A stretch of DNA of 64,000 nt from an uncultured Bacteroidota bacterium. Lineage in GTDB: Bacteria; Bacteroidota; Bacteroidia; Chitinophagales; Chitinophagaceae. Below the pieces are notes generated by a model. It did not search any database, was not told the DNA's origin, and was given only the letters and a program-made list of their open reading frames with translations. Position 1 is the first letter of the stretch, and each line of letters begins with the position of its first letter. Below, piece after piece: positions 42,180 through 52,200 of this stretch. The stretch is from NCBI GenBank assembly GCA_903905065.1, contig CAIVEW010000050.1, positions 86,609 to 150,608 of the forward strand, in the 5' to 3' direction. Position numbers and translations under genes: made by a program.

Positions 42180-45100
42180 ATGAAAAAATCGATCCTCTTT
42201 TTGTGCTCACTGGCGCTGGTAACTATGACTTCTGCCCAGACCAAGATCAACTCTTATACTTTTGGCGCTATGGAGGCCCGCTGGCTTGGGCCCGGCACCA
42301 TGAGCGGCAGGATCACGGCTATAACGGGTGTCAACAACGACAACAAAACACTCTACGTTGGCAGCGCGGGTGGGGGAGTATGGAAGAGCACAAATGCGGG
42401 CGCTTCCTTCAAGCCAATATTTGATAAGTACTGCATGAGCATAGGTGCTATCGCCGTTGATCAGTCCAATCCCTCTACCGTTTTTGTCGGTTCGGGGGAA
42501 AGCAATATGCGGAACACAGTGTCTATCGGTGATGGTATGTACAAGTCAACAGATGCCGGAGACAACTGGGTGAAGGTAGGCATGGACAGCACGGAGCACA
42601 TAGCCAAGATCATTATTGACCCTAAAAATTCAAAAAACATTTATGCAGCGGCCCCTGGGCCGCTTTGGTGCGACAGTAAGCACCGCGGGCTTTATAAGTC
42701 TACCGATGGTGGCGATACCTGGACCAAAATATTTTACATAAACGAAAAAACAGGCTGTGCGGATATCGCTGTTGACCCTAACGATCCCAATATTGTCTAC
42801 GCTACTATGTGGGAGTTCCGGCGCTTTCCCTATGCGTTTAATTCCGGTGGCCCCGGAAGCGGATTATGGAAAAGCCTCGATGGCGGCAAGACCTGGAAGG
42901 AACTAAAGAACGGCCTTCCTGCAAAACCGTTTGGCCGTATGACCATAACGCTTGCGACAAGTGCGCCACAAAATATGATCGCCATTGTTGAAGCAAAAGA
43001 GACAGGCCTGTACATATCATCTGATGGTGGCGAAAACTGGAAATCGCAAAGTGCAACTATGAATGTGGTTTCCCGCCCGTTCTACTTTAGTTGTGTTGTT
43101 ATTGATCCTAAAGATCCAAAGAGGGTCTATCGCCCGGGTTTTGGGTTTTCTTATTCAGATGATGGTGGATATTCGTTTACAGACGCCTCCTACGACGGAG
43201 GCTGGGTGCATAGCGATCACCACGCACTTTGGATAAACCCCAACTATACCAATCAGATGTACCTGGGTACTGATGGTGGCGTTTACATAAGTCTTGACCG
43301 TGGTGCTACCTGGATGTTCGTATACAACCTCCCCGTAGGCCAGTTTTATCATGTTGCCTGCGATAATAATACGCCTTACCGCATGTATGGCGGCTTGCAG
43401 GATAATGGTAGTTGGGTGGCTCCTTCAGCGGCTCCAGGTGGTGTCAATAATTCAAGTTGGCAGGATATGTACGGCGGCGATGGCTTTTGGGTGCAACCAG
43501 ACCTTACAGACAACAATATCGCTTATGCGGAATCGCAGGGCGGCAATATGGGGCGCATAGACCTTACAACGTTTAAGTCACTCGACATTACGCCGCAGGC
43601 GGGCAAGGATGATGAAAAGCTGCGCTGGAACTGGAATACACCCATCGTTACCGGCCAGGCAAACCACCACAATCTATACACCGCAGCGCAATACCTCTAT
43701 AAAACAACAGACCAGGGCCGCACATGGCAGAAAATATCTCCCGACCTGACCACCAACGATAAAAAGAAACAACAGCAGGAAGAATCCGGTGGCCTCAGCG
43801 AGGATAATACTTCGGCGGAAAATCATTGCACTATTTTCACTGTTGCGGAGTCTCCACTTGACGAGAACATGGTTTGGGCCGGCACAGACGATGGCAATCT
43901 ACAGGTGGTGACAGACGGCAGCAAATCATGGCAAAACGTTTCGGCTAATTATGCAGCATGTGGCATCCCAGCGCAGACTTGGGTGAGCAGTATTGAACCT
44001 TCCCGTTTCGACCGCAATACGGTTTACGCGACTTTCGATAACCACATGTACGGCGATATGAATACTTATCTCGCCAAATCAACCGATGCAGGTAAAACAT
44101 GGAAACGCATCACAAGCCCTGAATTCACAGGTTTTGCGCATAAAATAAAGGAAGACCTCGTAAATAAGAACCTCCTGTTCCTGGGCACGGAAAGAGGGCT
44201 TTTTGCTTCGATCGACGGCGGCGAGTCCTGGTTCCGGATGAAAAATCACATACCAGATTATGCTATGGTGCGCGATATACAGATACAGCCGCAAACCAAC
44301 GACCTGGTGCTTGCCACACATGGCCGCGGGATAATGGTGGTAAATGATATTTCGGCTATACGCGCACTTACAAAGGAGATCGCTGAAAAGGACGTTGTTT
44401 TATTTACCCGGCATCCTGAACCTATCACTACGGGCAAGTATGGCGGTGGTGGGTCGCCGGTGAGTGGTGGCTGGTGGGGCGGTAACCCGGATGATATACA
44501 GCCGATCGAATATTATTTCAAAGAGCGTGCTACAAAGGACGTGAATGTGGAGATATATGACGCCACCGGCAAATTAGTACAGACTATACCCGGCTCCAAG
44601 CGCAAGGGTATCAATAAGGTTTATTGGAATCTCCGCATGACCCCTCCGAAGACAGCCACCGGCAGTACAAAGATGGATTACGGAAACTTCATTGCGCCTT
44701 TGGTACTGCCGGGCATGTACACGGCTAAACTGAAAGTAGGGGATAAAGAATACACTGGCCAGATCGAAATGGCGCATGATAAAGATAATAAACTGTTCAC
44801 CGAGGAAGACCGCAAAAAGCAATATGAAGCAGCCATGCAGCTATACCACATGCACGAGCGGCTTTACACGCTTGTGGACAGCATAAATACAGAGCAAAAG
44901 GAACTGAAAGCCTATATGGACGTGGTGAAAAAGGCGTCTGATAAAAAGCACCTGAAAGAATACTACGACAAACTGGAAGCGCTAAGGAGCACATTGCTGG
45001 CTACAAAGCATAAATCGATCTTTGCCGATGAGAAAAAACTTCGCGAGTACATTACCGAAGTGTATGGTGCCGTTTGTAACCAGGAATGCCGGCCAACAAA

Positions 45101-45257
45101 TCTGCAGGAGGGCCGCATCACGGTGCTTGGCGATGATCTCAAAAAGGGTGAGGTATCCCATGAGAAGCTCGTCGCCGAGTATTCTGCAAAGGCAAAAACA
45201 ATAATCACCGCAGAAAAATCACGGCCTAAAGTACAACCTGCAAATGCCGGAAATTAA
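42180..45257 (+). CDS. Sortilin/VPS10-like beta-propeller exported protein
   Basis: A 1025-residue protein with a signal peptide (MKKSILFLCSLALVTMTSAQ). The first 730 residues contain at least seven Asp-box (BNR) repeats, for example KSTDAGDNWVKV, KSTDGGDTWTKI, KSLDGGKTWKEL, SSDGGENWK and KSTDAGKTWKRI, which form one or two propellers of the VPS10/sortilin or WD40/YVTN/BNR type. The last 170 residues are mostly helical (HERLYTLVDSINTEQKELK). Annotated in many genomes as glycosyl hydrolase, but no catalytic residues are demonstrated. Fourth gene of the LolA-like operon, 28 bases after copy 3. Confidence 0.8.
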   Translation: MKKSILFLCSLALVTMTSAQTKINSYTFGAMEARWLGPGTMSGRITAITGVNNDNKTLYVGSAGGGVWKSTNAGASFKPIFDKYCMSIGAIAVDQSNPSTVFVGSGESNMRNTVSIGDGMYKSTDAGDNWVKVGMDSTEHIAKIIIDPKNSKNIYAAAPGPLWCDSKHRGLYKSTDGGDTWTKIFYINEKTGCADIAVDPNDPNIVYATMWEFRRFPYAFNSGGPGSGLWKSLDGGKTWKELKNGLPAKPFGRMTITLATSAPQNMIAIVEAKETGLYISSDGGENWKSQSATMNVVSRPFYFSCVVIDPKDPKRVYRPGFGFSYSDDGGYSFTDASYDGGWVHSDHHALWINPNYTNQMYLGTDGGVYISLDRGATWMFVYNLPVGQFYHVACDNNTPYRMYGGLQDNGSWVAPSAAPGGVNNSSWQDMYGGDGFWVQPDLTDNNIAYAESQGGNMGRIDLTTFKSLDITPQAGKDDEKLRWNWNTPIVTGQANHHNLYTAAQYLYKTTDQGRTWQKISPDLTTNDKKKQQQEESGGLSEDNTSAENHCTIFTVAESPLDENMVWAGTDDGNLQVVTDGSKSWQNVSANYAACGIPAQTWVSSIEPSRFDRNTVYATFDNHMYGDMNTYLAKSTDAGKTWKRITSPEFTGFAHKIKEDLVNKNLLFLGTERGLFASIDGGESWFRMKNHIPDYAMVRDIQIQPQTNDLVLATHGRGIMVVNDISAIRALTKEIAEKDVVLFTRHPEPITTGKYGGGGSPVSGGWWGGNPDDIQPIEYYFKERATKDVNVEIYDATGKLVQTIPGSKRKGINKVYWNLRMTPPKTATGSTKMDYGNFIAPLVLPGMYTAKLKVGDKEYTGQIEMAHDKDNKLFTEEDRKKQYEAAMQLYHMHERLYTLVDSINTEQKELKAYMDVVKKASDKKHLKEYYDKLEALRSTLLATKHKSIFADEKKLREYITEVYGAVCNQECRPTNLQEGRITVLGDDLKKGEVSHEKLVAEYSAKAKTIITAEKSRPKVQPANAGN

Positions 45258-45440
45258 AACTTGCTTTCTGATATAGTTTCAGTTTCTGCGATCAATCGCT
45301 GGTGTTTACTATCAGTTTTGCCGCTGACTGCGGTCATACAACTTGAACCTGCTGGTAAATAAATTTGCTGTAAATACCGGGAATCAGCCTGATGGCTCGA
45401 TTCTTTAGGTATCATTATTTTACTCAAATTTATTACTGTT

Positions 45441-45812
45441 ATGAAAAATAACGATCAAAAACAATTTGCCGGCGTATGGGTTGACCATAAGAACGCCGTT
45501 ATTATTACCAAGGAAACGGCGGGGTATGCAGTCAAAGAAAAAATTGACGCACCATCAGGTTTTGAGGCGGAGAGCGAGCACCATCGCAATAATGCGAAAC
45601 ACGCAGACCTGTTATCCTATTTCAAATCATTGTCTGGCCATCTGCAGACCTACGATCAGCTATTACTTTTTGGTACCGGCATCGCACAGGAACAGTTGCA
45701 AAACTATCTGAAAGAAGATGCCAAATTCAACGACACAAAAATAACCGTGGAAAACACAGGACATCTCACAGATCACCAGATGATCGCAAAGGTGCGCGAG
45801 TTTTTTAACTAG
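45441..45812 (+). CDS. Bacterial eRF1-domain-3-like protein (translational machinery-type)
   Basis: The 123-residue cytosolic protein starts GVWVDHKNAVIITKE, has a middle LSYFKSLSGHLQTYDQLLLFGTG and ends HLTDHQMIAKVREFF. This pattern (WIDH near the start, LLxxGxGxAxxxLxxYL, then TDxQxxAxxxxFF) resembles bacterial proteins related to domain 3 of the archaeal/eukaryotic release factor eRF1, often called host-attachment or translational machinery proteins. The GGQ domain that would be needed for peptide release is not present. Role uncertain; ribosome-associated stress function is a guess. A terminator follows. Confidence 0.5.
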   Translation: MKNNDQKQFAGVWVDHKNAVIITKETAGYAVKEKIDAPSGFEAESEHHRNNAKHADLLSYFKSLSGHLQTYDQLLLFGTGIAQEQLQNYLKEDAKFNDTKITVENTGHLTDHQMIAKVREFFN

Positions 45813-45842
45813 TATTATCATAACGATTTGATAGTTAGGTGT

Positions 45843-45875
45843 TTAATGGCGCGCAGCAAGAATGCGCGCCATTAA
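45843..45875 (+). terminator. Hairpin after the eRF1-like gene
   Basis: TTAATGGCGCGCA and TGCGCGCCATTAA form a perfect 13-bp stem with a seven-base loop (45843-45855, 45863-45875). Only a short CTTT follows, so it is a strong hairpin with weak T-run. Confidence 0.7.
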
Positions 45876-45958
45876 CTTTGGTTTCCATGATAATATTTTT
45901 TAAAGAATTCTTAAGAATTATTAACAAGCTGATTATAACCGGATATGGTTAATAACAT

Positions 45959-45966
45959 TAGATTTG
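45959..45966 (+). promoter_or_regulatory. Promoter -7 box of the orphan membrane protein
   Basis: TAGATTTG is an exact TAnnTTTG match and ends 19 bases before the GTG start of the next gene. Confidence 0.55.
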
Positions 45967-45985
45967 TCCGATATTTCATTTAACG

Positions 45986-46372
45986 GTGGGAAAAATCGAT
46001 TACAAAAGCAACTACCTGAGGAGCTATTTATGGCTCTTTCTGGCATTGATATGTATCGTTTTTTCGAGCGCGTCAAAAAGAATTATTGAGCAAAAACTAA
46101 GTCCTGCCAATCATAATGCGGAGCTGTCTTTCAATAAACGACTGAAAGACGGCAGCCGCGACAGGCATGAATATCTGACAAAGGTTGTTCATGGTGAAAA
46201 AAGACAATCGCCTGACGATTATTTTGTCATTTTACTATCACTGTCTGCTTTAATTTCGTTACTTCTTCTTTATATCAGCGGCGATCCACGCCGGGTGAAA
46301 TTTAGCGCACGACCTTCTGCGTTCCATGGCCTTGTCCCGTTATATCTTCGGGATCATAGGTTACAAGTCTGA
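45986..46372 (+). CDS. Unknown two-span membrane protein
   Basis: No family recognised. The 128-residue product has a membrane span at about 16-33 (LWLFLALICIVFSSAS), a polar loop of about 45 residues (NKRLKDGSRDRHEYL), a second span at about 79-95 (YFVILLSLSALISLLLLYI) and a basic C-terminus. Starting with GTG, it has a well-placed -7 box, which supports expression. The tail after residue 105 (SARPSAFHGLVPLYLRD) is oddly unlike a membrane protein. It lies 105 bases before the efflux operon. Confidence 0.5.
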   Translation: MGKIDYKSNYLRSYLWLFLALICIVFSSASKRIIEQKLSPANHNAELSFNKRLKDGSRDRHEYLTKVVHGEKRQSPDDYFVILLSLSALISLLLLYISGDPRRVKFSARPSAFHGLVPLYLRDHRLQV

Positions 46373-46477
46373 TTTTTTCTTCTCTTTTTGCCTTGGCACA
46401 ATATTTCCGCTTGGATAATGCGGTATCCCGGTAATGTAATTGTTTTTTCATCTGCAGCTTAATAATCAACGCAGCAA

Positions 46478-47845
46478 ATGGTATCCCAAAGATCAACTAT
46501 CAAACAAATAGGTATTAGCCTGCTGACAGGATTTATAGTGTTATGTGTACCAGCCAGTGTCAGCGCTCAAAACGATGCCGCCGGCTCAGTCGAATCACTT
46601 ACACTTACTCAATGCATTGACTATGCTTTGAAAAGCCAACCCGCGGTCAATCAGGCCCAAATAGGTGTCCGTGTTGCGAAAACCACGAACGCCATTAATT
46701 TGTCGGGCTGGCTTCCACAGGTGAATGCCGGGGCGACAGCCACCCATTATAATACGCTGCCCACTACGTTTATCTCAGATTCTGCAGGGCCGTCGCTGCC
46801 AACACATTCCGGGATCGTAAACACGATCATACCCCAGTTATCGGCGAGTCAAACCATTTTTAACCCGCAACTACTATATGCCGCCCATAGCGCCCGCTTG
46901 TATGTTAAGGAAGCCGAGCAAATAATGGACAGTGCCAAAATAAATGCTGTTGTCACTGTGAGCAAAGCCTTTTACAACCTCTTGCTTACCTTAGAGCAGA
47001 TCAACGTCCTTAAAGAGGACACGGCCCGGCTGGACCGGAATGTTATGGACACATACCACCAGTTCGTAGGTGGCATTGTGGATGAGACGGATTACGAAGA
47101 AGCGGTTATAACACTCAATAACTCCCTGGTACAGCTGAAACAACAAATAGAAAACGTTGCGCCGAATTATGCAACGCTGAAACAACTCATGGGCTATCCA
47201 CCAGAGAAACAATTTAACGTGGCATTCGATACGCTCCAGATGATGCAGGAGATAATGTTTGACACTGCGCAAAAGCTGGATTATGAGAACCGCATTGAAT
47301 ACAAGTTGGTAAAGACATTTAAAGAGTTGCAGCACCAGCAAACCTCGTATTATGACCTTGCCTTTCTGCCCACCGCGTCCGTTTACTATAATTACTACTA
47401 CGAGTACGAAAACAATACGTCCACAAGTATTTTTGATAAAGCTTATCCCTATTCCTATTTTGGGCTATCGTTGAATATACCCTTATTCACCGGTTTTGCC
47501 CGCCTGGAAAATATACACAAGTCCAAATTGCAGGAAGACATTCTGAATTGGCAGCAGGTAAACGTAAAGTCACAGATATTCACAGATTACAGTACTGCTC
47601 TTGCAAATTATAAAAGCAACCTCTACAACTGGAAGATGATGAATGATAACCGTACACGAGCTAAAAATGTGTACCGGATCGTTTCGCTGCAGTATAAGGA
47701 GGGGATAGTGGCTTATCTCAACATGATAGTTGCAGAGTCGAACCTGATAGCGTCCGAGATCGGGTATACAAACGCCTTGTTCCAGTTGTTGTCAAGCAAA
47801 ATAGATGTTCAAAAAGCAATGGGAGTAATACCTTATAACCAATAA
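46478..47845 (+). CDS. TolC-like outer-membrane efflux protein
   Basis: The outer-membrane channel of a tripartite efflux pump. A signal peptide (ending near SVSAQ) leads into the OEP family repeat structure: LTLTQCIDYALKSQPAVNQAQ at the start of the first helical hairpin, the barrel strands around residues 90-125 and 300-330 (SVYYNYYYEYENN, YFGLSLNIPLFTGF), and SLQYKEGIVAYLNMIVAESNL in the second hairpin. Length 455 is typical. First gene of a TolC-adaptor-RND-RND set. Confidence 0.9.
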   Translation: MVSQRSTIKQIGISLLTGFIVLCVPASVSAQNDAAGSVESLTLTQCIDYALKSQPAVNQAQIGVRVAKTTNAINLSGWLPQVNAGATATHYNTLPTTFISDSAGPSLPTHSGIVNTIIPQLSASQTIFNPQLLYAAHSARLYVKEAEQIMDSAKINAVVTVSKAFYNLLLTLEQINVLKEDTARLDRNVMDTYHQFVGGIVDETDYEEAVITLNNSLVQLKQQIENVAPNYATLKQLMGYPPEKQFNVAFDTLQMMQEIMFDTAQKLDYENRIEYKLVKTFKELQHQQTSYYDLAFLPTASVYYNYYYEYENNTSTSIFDKAYPYSYFGLSLNIPLFTGFARLENIHKSKLQEDILNWQQVNVKSQIFTDYSTALANYKSNLYNWKMMNDNRTRAKNVYRIVSLQYKEGIVAYLNMIVAESNLIASEIGYTNALFQLLSSKIDVQKAMGVIPYNQ

Positions 47846-47877
47846 CGATCAAAAATATCAGCAAACAAAACGCTTTT

Positions 47878-49092
47878 ATGTATAAACTAAGTAAAATAGT
47901 ATTGGCATCGGTCCTTAGTGGTCTATTGCTTATTTCCTGCGAACATAAGGAGCCGCCTAAGACACCGCCTGTCTCTGTTAATGTGGTTACCGCAAAGGCA
48001 CAGCCTGTCGTTTATTTCGATCGATATACGGCCACCACTGCAGCTTTGAGCCAGGTGAACCTTTTGCCGCAGGTGCAGGGATACATTACCGCTATCTTGT
48101 TCAAAGAAGGCAGCCACGTAAAGAAAGGACAGAAATTGTACGAGATCGACCGGCGCATATATGAGGCTAACTACCGCGCTGCGGAAGACAATCTGAAGGT
48201 AGCGGAAGGTACACTAAAGCAGTCGCAGCAGGATGCGGACCGTTATTCTTATCTCAACAGTCAGAAAGCGGTTGCCAAGCAATTGTATGACCACGCCGTT
48301 ATAACACTTGAAAACTCCAAGAGCACTTATAAAGCAGCAGATGAGGCGCTGAAAAATGCGAAAACTAATCTGAATTATTCTGTGATCACTGCTCCGTTCG
48401 ATGGAACTATCGGATTCAGTATGGTAAAACTGGGGGATATGGTTACGGTCGGCCAGACGGTGCTCAACACTATTTCGACCGATGATCCCATGGGGGTGGA
48501 TATCCAGATAAACGAAAAGCAGTTGCTTCACTTCGAGGAGCTTCAGCATGGCAAGGGGAAAGGCATCGATTCTTTGTTCACGCTCATTTTGCCCAACAAC
48601 ACGTTTTATCCTTTCGACGGGCAGATATCGATTATTGACCGTGCAGTGAGTGCGCAAACCGGCTCTGTGAAGGTGAGGATCGTTTTTCCTAACAAAGAAA
48701 GCTATTTGCGCGTTGGTATGAGCTGCGTATTGCGTGTACATAATCAGGATTCCACACCGCAAATACTTATACCCAATAAAGCTATAGTGGAGCAAATGGG
48801 TGAATACTTTGTATTCGAAGCGAAGGATACGGTAATCGTCAGCCATGGAGACACTGCAAAGAAAAACGACGAAGCGCCGAAAACTGGCATGGTAGCGTTG
48901 CAGCGAAAAGTACATGTGGGCGCAACCATAGGGCCGAATATCATTATTAAGGACGGAATAGCTGAGGGAGATAAAATCATAGTGGATGGTGTGCAGTCGT
49001 TACACGACGGCTCGCAAGTAAATATAGCGGATAAAAAGCCCAAAGTGCCGGAAGGAAAGGATACCAGTGCGGCAAAACACGGACCACAGTAA
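47878..49092 (+). CDS. RND efflux periplasmic adaptor (membrane fusion) lipoprotein
   Basis: It links the RND pump to the TolC channel. A lipobox LLLISC (Cys21) follows the signal sequence. The lipoyl half VQGYITAILFKEGSHVKKGQ, the coiled-coil hairpin (about 95-150, LKVAEGTLKQSQQDADRY), the second lipoyl half VITAPFDGTIGFSMVKLGD and the beta-barrel/MP domain (DGVQSLHDGSQV) are in the usual order of AcrA/MexE proteins. 404 residues. Starts 32 bases after tolC. Confidence 0.92.
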   Translation: MYKLSKIVLASVLSGLLLISCEHKEPPKTPPVSVNVVTAKAQPVVYFDRYTATTAALSQVNLLPQVQGYITAILFKEGSHVKKGQKLYEIDRRIYEANYRAAEDNLKVAEGTLKQSQQDADRYSYLNSQKAVAKQLYDHAVITLENSKSTYKAADEALKNAKTNLNYSVITAPFDGTIGFSMVKLGDMVTVGQTVLNTISTDDPMGVDIQINEKQLLHFEELQHGKGKGIDSLFTLILPNNTFYPFDGQISIIDRAVSAQTGSVKVRIVFPNKESYLRVGMSCVLRVHNQDSTPQILIPNKAIVEQMGEYFVFEAKDTVIVSHGDTAKKNDEAPKTGMVALQRKVHVGATIGPNIIIKDGIAEGDKIIVDGVQSLHDGSQVNIADKKPKVPEGKDTSAAKHGPQ

Positions 49093-49161
49093 CTCTTTGG
49101 TCTCGGAATAGAAAACCCTGGAGGGGAGATTATTATAAAAACAGAAGCAGGTAACACGCTT

Positions 49162-49173
49162 ACCCCGAGGGGT
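49162..49173. repeat. Small hairpin before the first RND gene
   Basis: ACCCC and GGGGT around GA make a short hairpin in the 170-base gap before the first RND gene, resembling the ends of REP-type elements. Confidence 0.3.
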
Positions 49174-49226
49174 GATACGGGTTTTTAAACACAGAAAAAC
49201 AATACGAGGGGCAGCACCATTTCGGT

Positions 49227-49261
49227 TTTTGACTTTTAACTTTTGAATTTTGATTTTGAAC
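49227..49261 (+). repeat. Five tandem heptanucleotides before RND gene 1
   Basis: Bases 49227-49261 read as five 7-base units of the pattern TTTTRAN (TTTTGAC, TTTTAAC, TTTTGAA, TTTTGAT, TTTGAAC). The array ends one base before the ATG at 49263. A similar array precedes RND gene 2. Confidence 0.65.
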
Positions 49262-49262
49262 A

Positions 49263-52200
49263 ATGATCGCTAATACTTTTATAAAAAGACCAGTTACGGC
49301 CATCGTAATATCCATCGTGCTGGCGATCACGGGCATCATTTGTATTTTCAATCTGCCGATTGACCAGTATCCCGATATTACACCTCCTGTGGTGCAGGTT
49401 AATGGCCAGTTCACAGGGGCAGATGCGCAGACGGTGGAGCAGACCGTGGCGACGCCAATAGAGCAGCAGGTAAATGGTACGCCCGGCATGGAATACATGC
49501 AGAGCAATAATACCAACAACGGTATTATGCAAATGAACGTGACCTTTAAAATAGGTACGGACATTGATATAGCAACCCTTGATGTGCAGAACCGTGTAAG
49601 TATAGCCTCACCGTTATTGCCCGCTGTTGTTAGCCGTCTTGGTCTCACCGTGCGTGCGGTGAACCCCAGCATGCTGATGATGGTGGCCATTTACGCTCCA
49701 AAAGGTTCGCATGATATCACCTTCCTCGATAACTATACCAACATATTCGTGCAGGATGCCTTGCTGCGCGTGCCCGGCGTAGGCAGCATCAACAGGTTTA
49801 CAGACGATTTCAGTATGCGTATCTGGATGAACCCGGAGAGGATGGCGTCTTATAGCCTAACGCCCTCTGATGTTATTGCAGCGCTCAATGCGCAGAACGT
49901 ACAGGTGGCTGCAGGTTCTGCAGGTGTGCCGCCACAAACTAAAACGCAAACTTTCGAGTTAGGTATCCTTGTAAACGGCCGGTTGAGCAAGGTTACAGAT
50001 TTTGAAAACGTCATTGTAAAGACAGTACCCGCCACCGGTGAATTGGTGCATCTCAAAGATGTGGCCAGGGTAGAACTCGGTAAGTTCACTTTCTCCAGCA
50101 ATTCCTTTGTTGACGGTAAACGCGCGTCTTATCTGCTCATCTATCAAGCCCCCGGCAGTAATGCCCTCGAAACAGCAGATGGTGTATACAGTACACTCGC
50201 GCAATTAAGAAAATCCTTTCCGGCTGATGTGGACTATAGTGTGCCGTTTGAGTCCGTGACTGTTGTTAAGGTGTCGATGAAGGATGTAGTGATCACCTTG
50301 TTGCTGACGCTGGGTTTAGTAGCCATCGTGGTTTACCTGTTCCTGCAAAATTTCCGCTCCACGCTTATTCCGGTGTTGGCAATACCCGTGTCCATTCTCG
50401 GTACCTTTTGTTTCTTCATCCCATTGGGCTTCACTATCAATACGCTGACCATGTTCGGTTTTGTATTGGCTATAGGCATTGTTGTGGATGATGCGATTAT
50501 CGTAGTCGAGTCGGTTCAGCATTATATTGATGAGAAAGGTATGTCCGCTAAAGAAGCCACCTACCAGGCAATGAAAGATATATCGGCGCCCGTTGTAGCC
50601 ATTGCGTTGATACTTGCTGCGGTATTCGTTCCGGTGGGCTTCATTCCGGGCATTGTAGGTCGTCTATATCAGCAATTTGCTATCACTATAGCTATCTCCG
50701 TTATCCTGTCTGCATTTATCGCACTGTCGTTAACACCGGCCTTATGCACGCTGCTGCTGAAACCATCTGCAACGAAGGATAAAAAGGTAAAGGGTCTCGA
50801 TAGGCTATTTGCCCGTTTCAATAATTGGTTTGATAAGGTTACTGACAAATACACAAATGGCGTAAAGCGAAGCATTAAGGGCGCGCGTTATGTTGTTATT
50901 ATTCTCGTATGTATTTGCGTAGCGGCTGTGTTTATGTTTAAGCATAAATCCGCTGGCTTTATTCCGTCTGAAGATGATGGTAACCTTTACGTCACCTTCC
51001 AGTTGCCGCCGGCATATGCTACTTCTCAGTCTGTTGCTGTGATGCAACGGCTGATGAAGGTGGTTGAGTCTACGCCTGGTGTAGGCCACTACGCGGCGCT
51101 GTCCGGCCTTAACGTGGTGACCAATGCCACCAATTCCAATTGCGGCACTATATACATACAGCTAAAGCCTTGGGATGAGCGCAAAAAAGGAAGTGAGATA
51201 GTGCCCGGCATCATTGGTGAGCTTCAAAAGCGCATAGATTCAGCCGGCATAAACAATGCAAATGTTCAAGTCATTCAACCTTCACCAATACCGGGGGTAG
51301 GCTCTACTGTTGGTTTTAGCTTCCAGATAGAACAGCGGAATACAAATGATGATGTGCACGCATTCGAGAATGTGGTCAATAAATTTATAGCAGAGGCGAA
51401 AAAAGATCCCGCCATTGCCAGTGCATACACTTATTATTCCGCACACACACCAAATGTAAACCTGACCGTAGATCGCGAAAAATGCGAGAAGCTGGGCGTT
51501 AATATTGCCGATGTCTTTACTACTATACAGGCATACATGGGGAGCCTTTACATTAATGATTTTACCACCTACAACCGCACTTTCCATGTTGTTGTTCAGG
51601 CAGACACTGCATTCCGGCAGTTGGTGTCTGACATGGACAAGTATTATGTGCGCAACCAGGCAGGCGCTATGGTACCTCTTGGCTCTGTTATCAGTTCTGA
51701 GCCGACCGAAGCCGCACCACTAATCTCCCACTTCAATATCTTCCGCTCGGCGGAGATAGACGGTGCTCCAGCCGAAGGGTATAGCAGCACGCAAACGCTG
51801 GATGCCTTGAAGAAAATTGCTGACAGGGTGCTTCCACAAGGCTATGCGTATGAATATTCAGGTTTAAGCTATGAAGAGATCAAAGCTGGTGCAGCCACTA
51901 TTTACATTTTCATCTTCTCTATCACATTCGTGTTTCTTTTCCTTGCGGCACTATACGAAAGCTGGTCGGTGCCATTCTCGGTATTGCTGGCTGTTCCTAT
52001 TGGTGCTTTTGGAGCCATTCTCACGCTTATATTTCTGCCCCGTATCACCAATAATGTTTACGCCCAGATAGGCCTTATAACATTGATTGGCCTCGCCGCG
52101 AAGAATGCTATTCTTATCGTGGAGTTTGCGAAGGTCCGGGTTGATCGGGGAGAAGAACTGATAAAATCTACACTTGAAGCAGTCAAGTTGCGCTTACGGC

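Noticed and set aside
48214..48915. 233-codon open frame on the minus strand opposite the RND adaptor gene
   Set aside because: Antisense to a conserved adaptor; histidine/isoleucine-rich product with no family.
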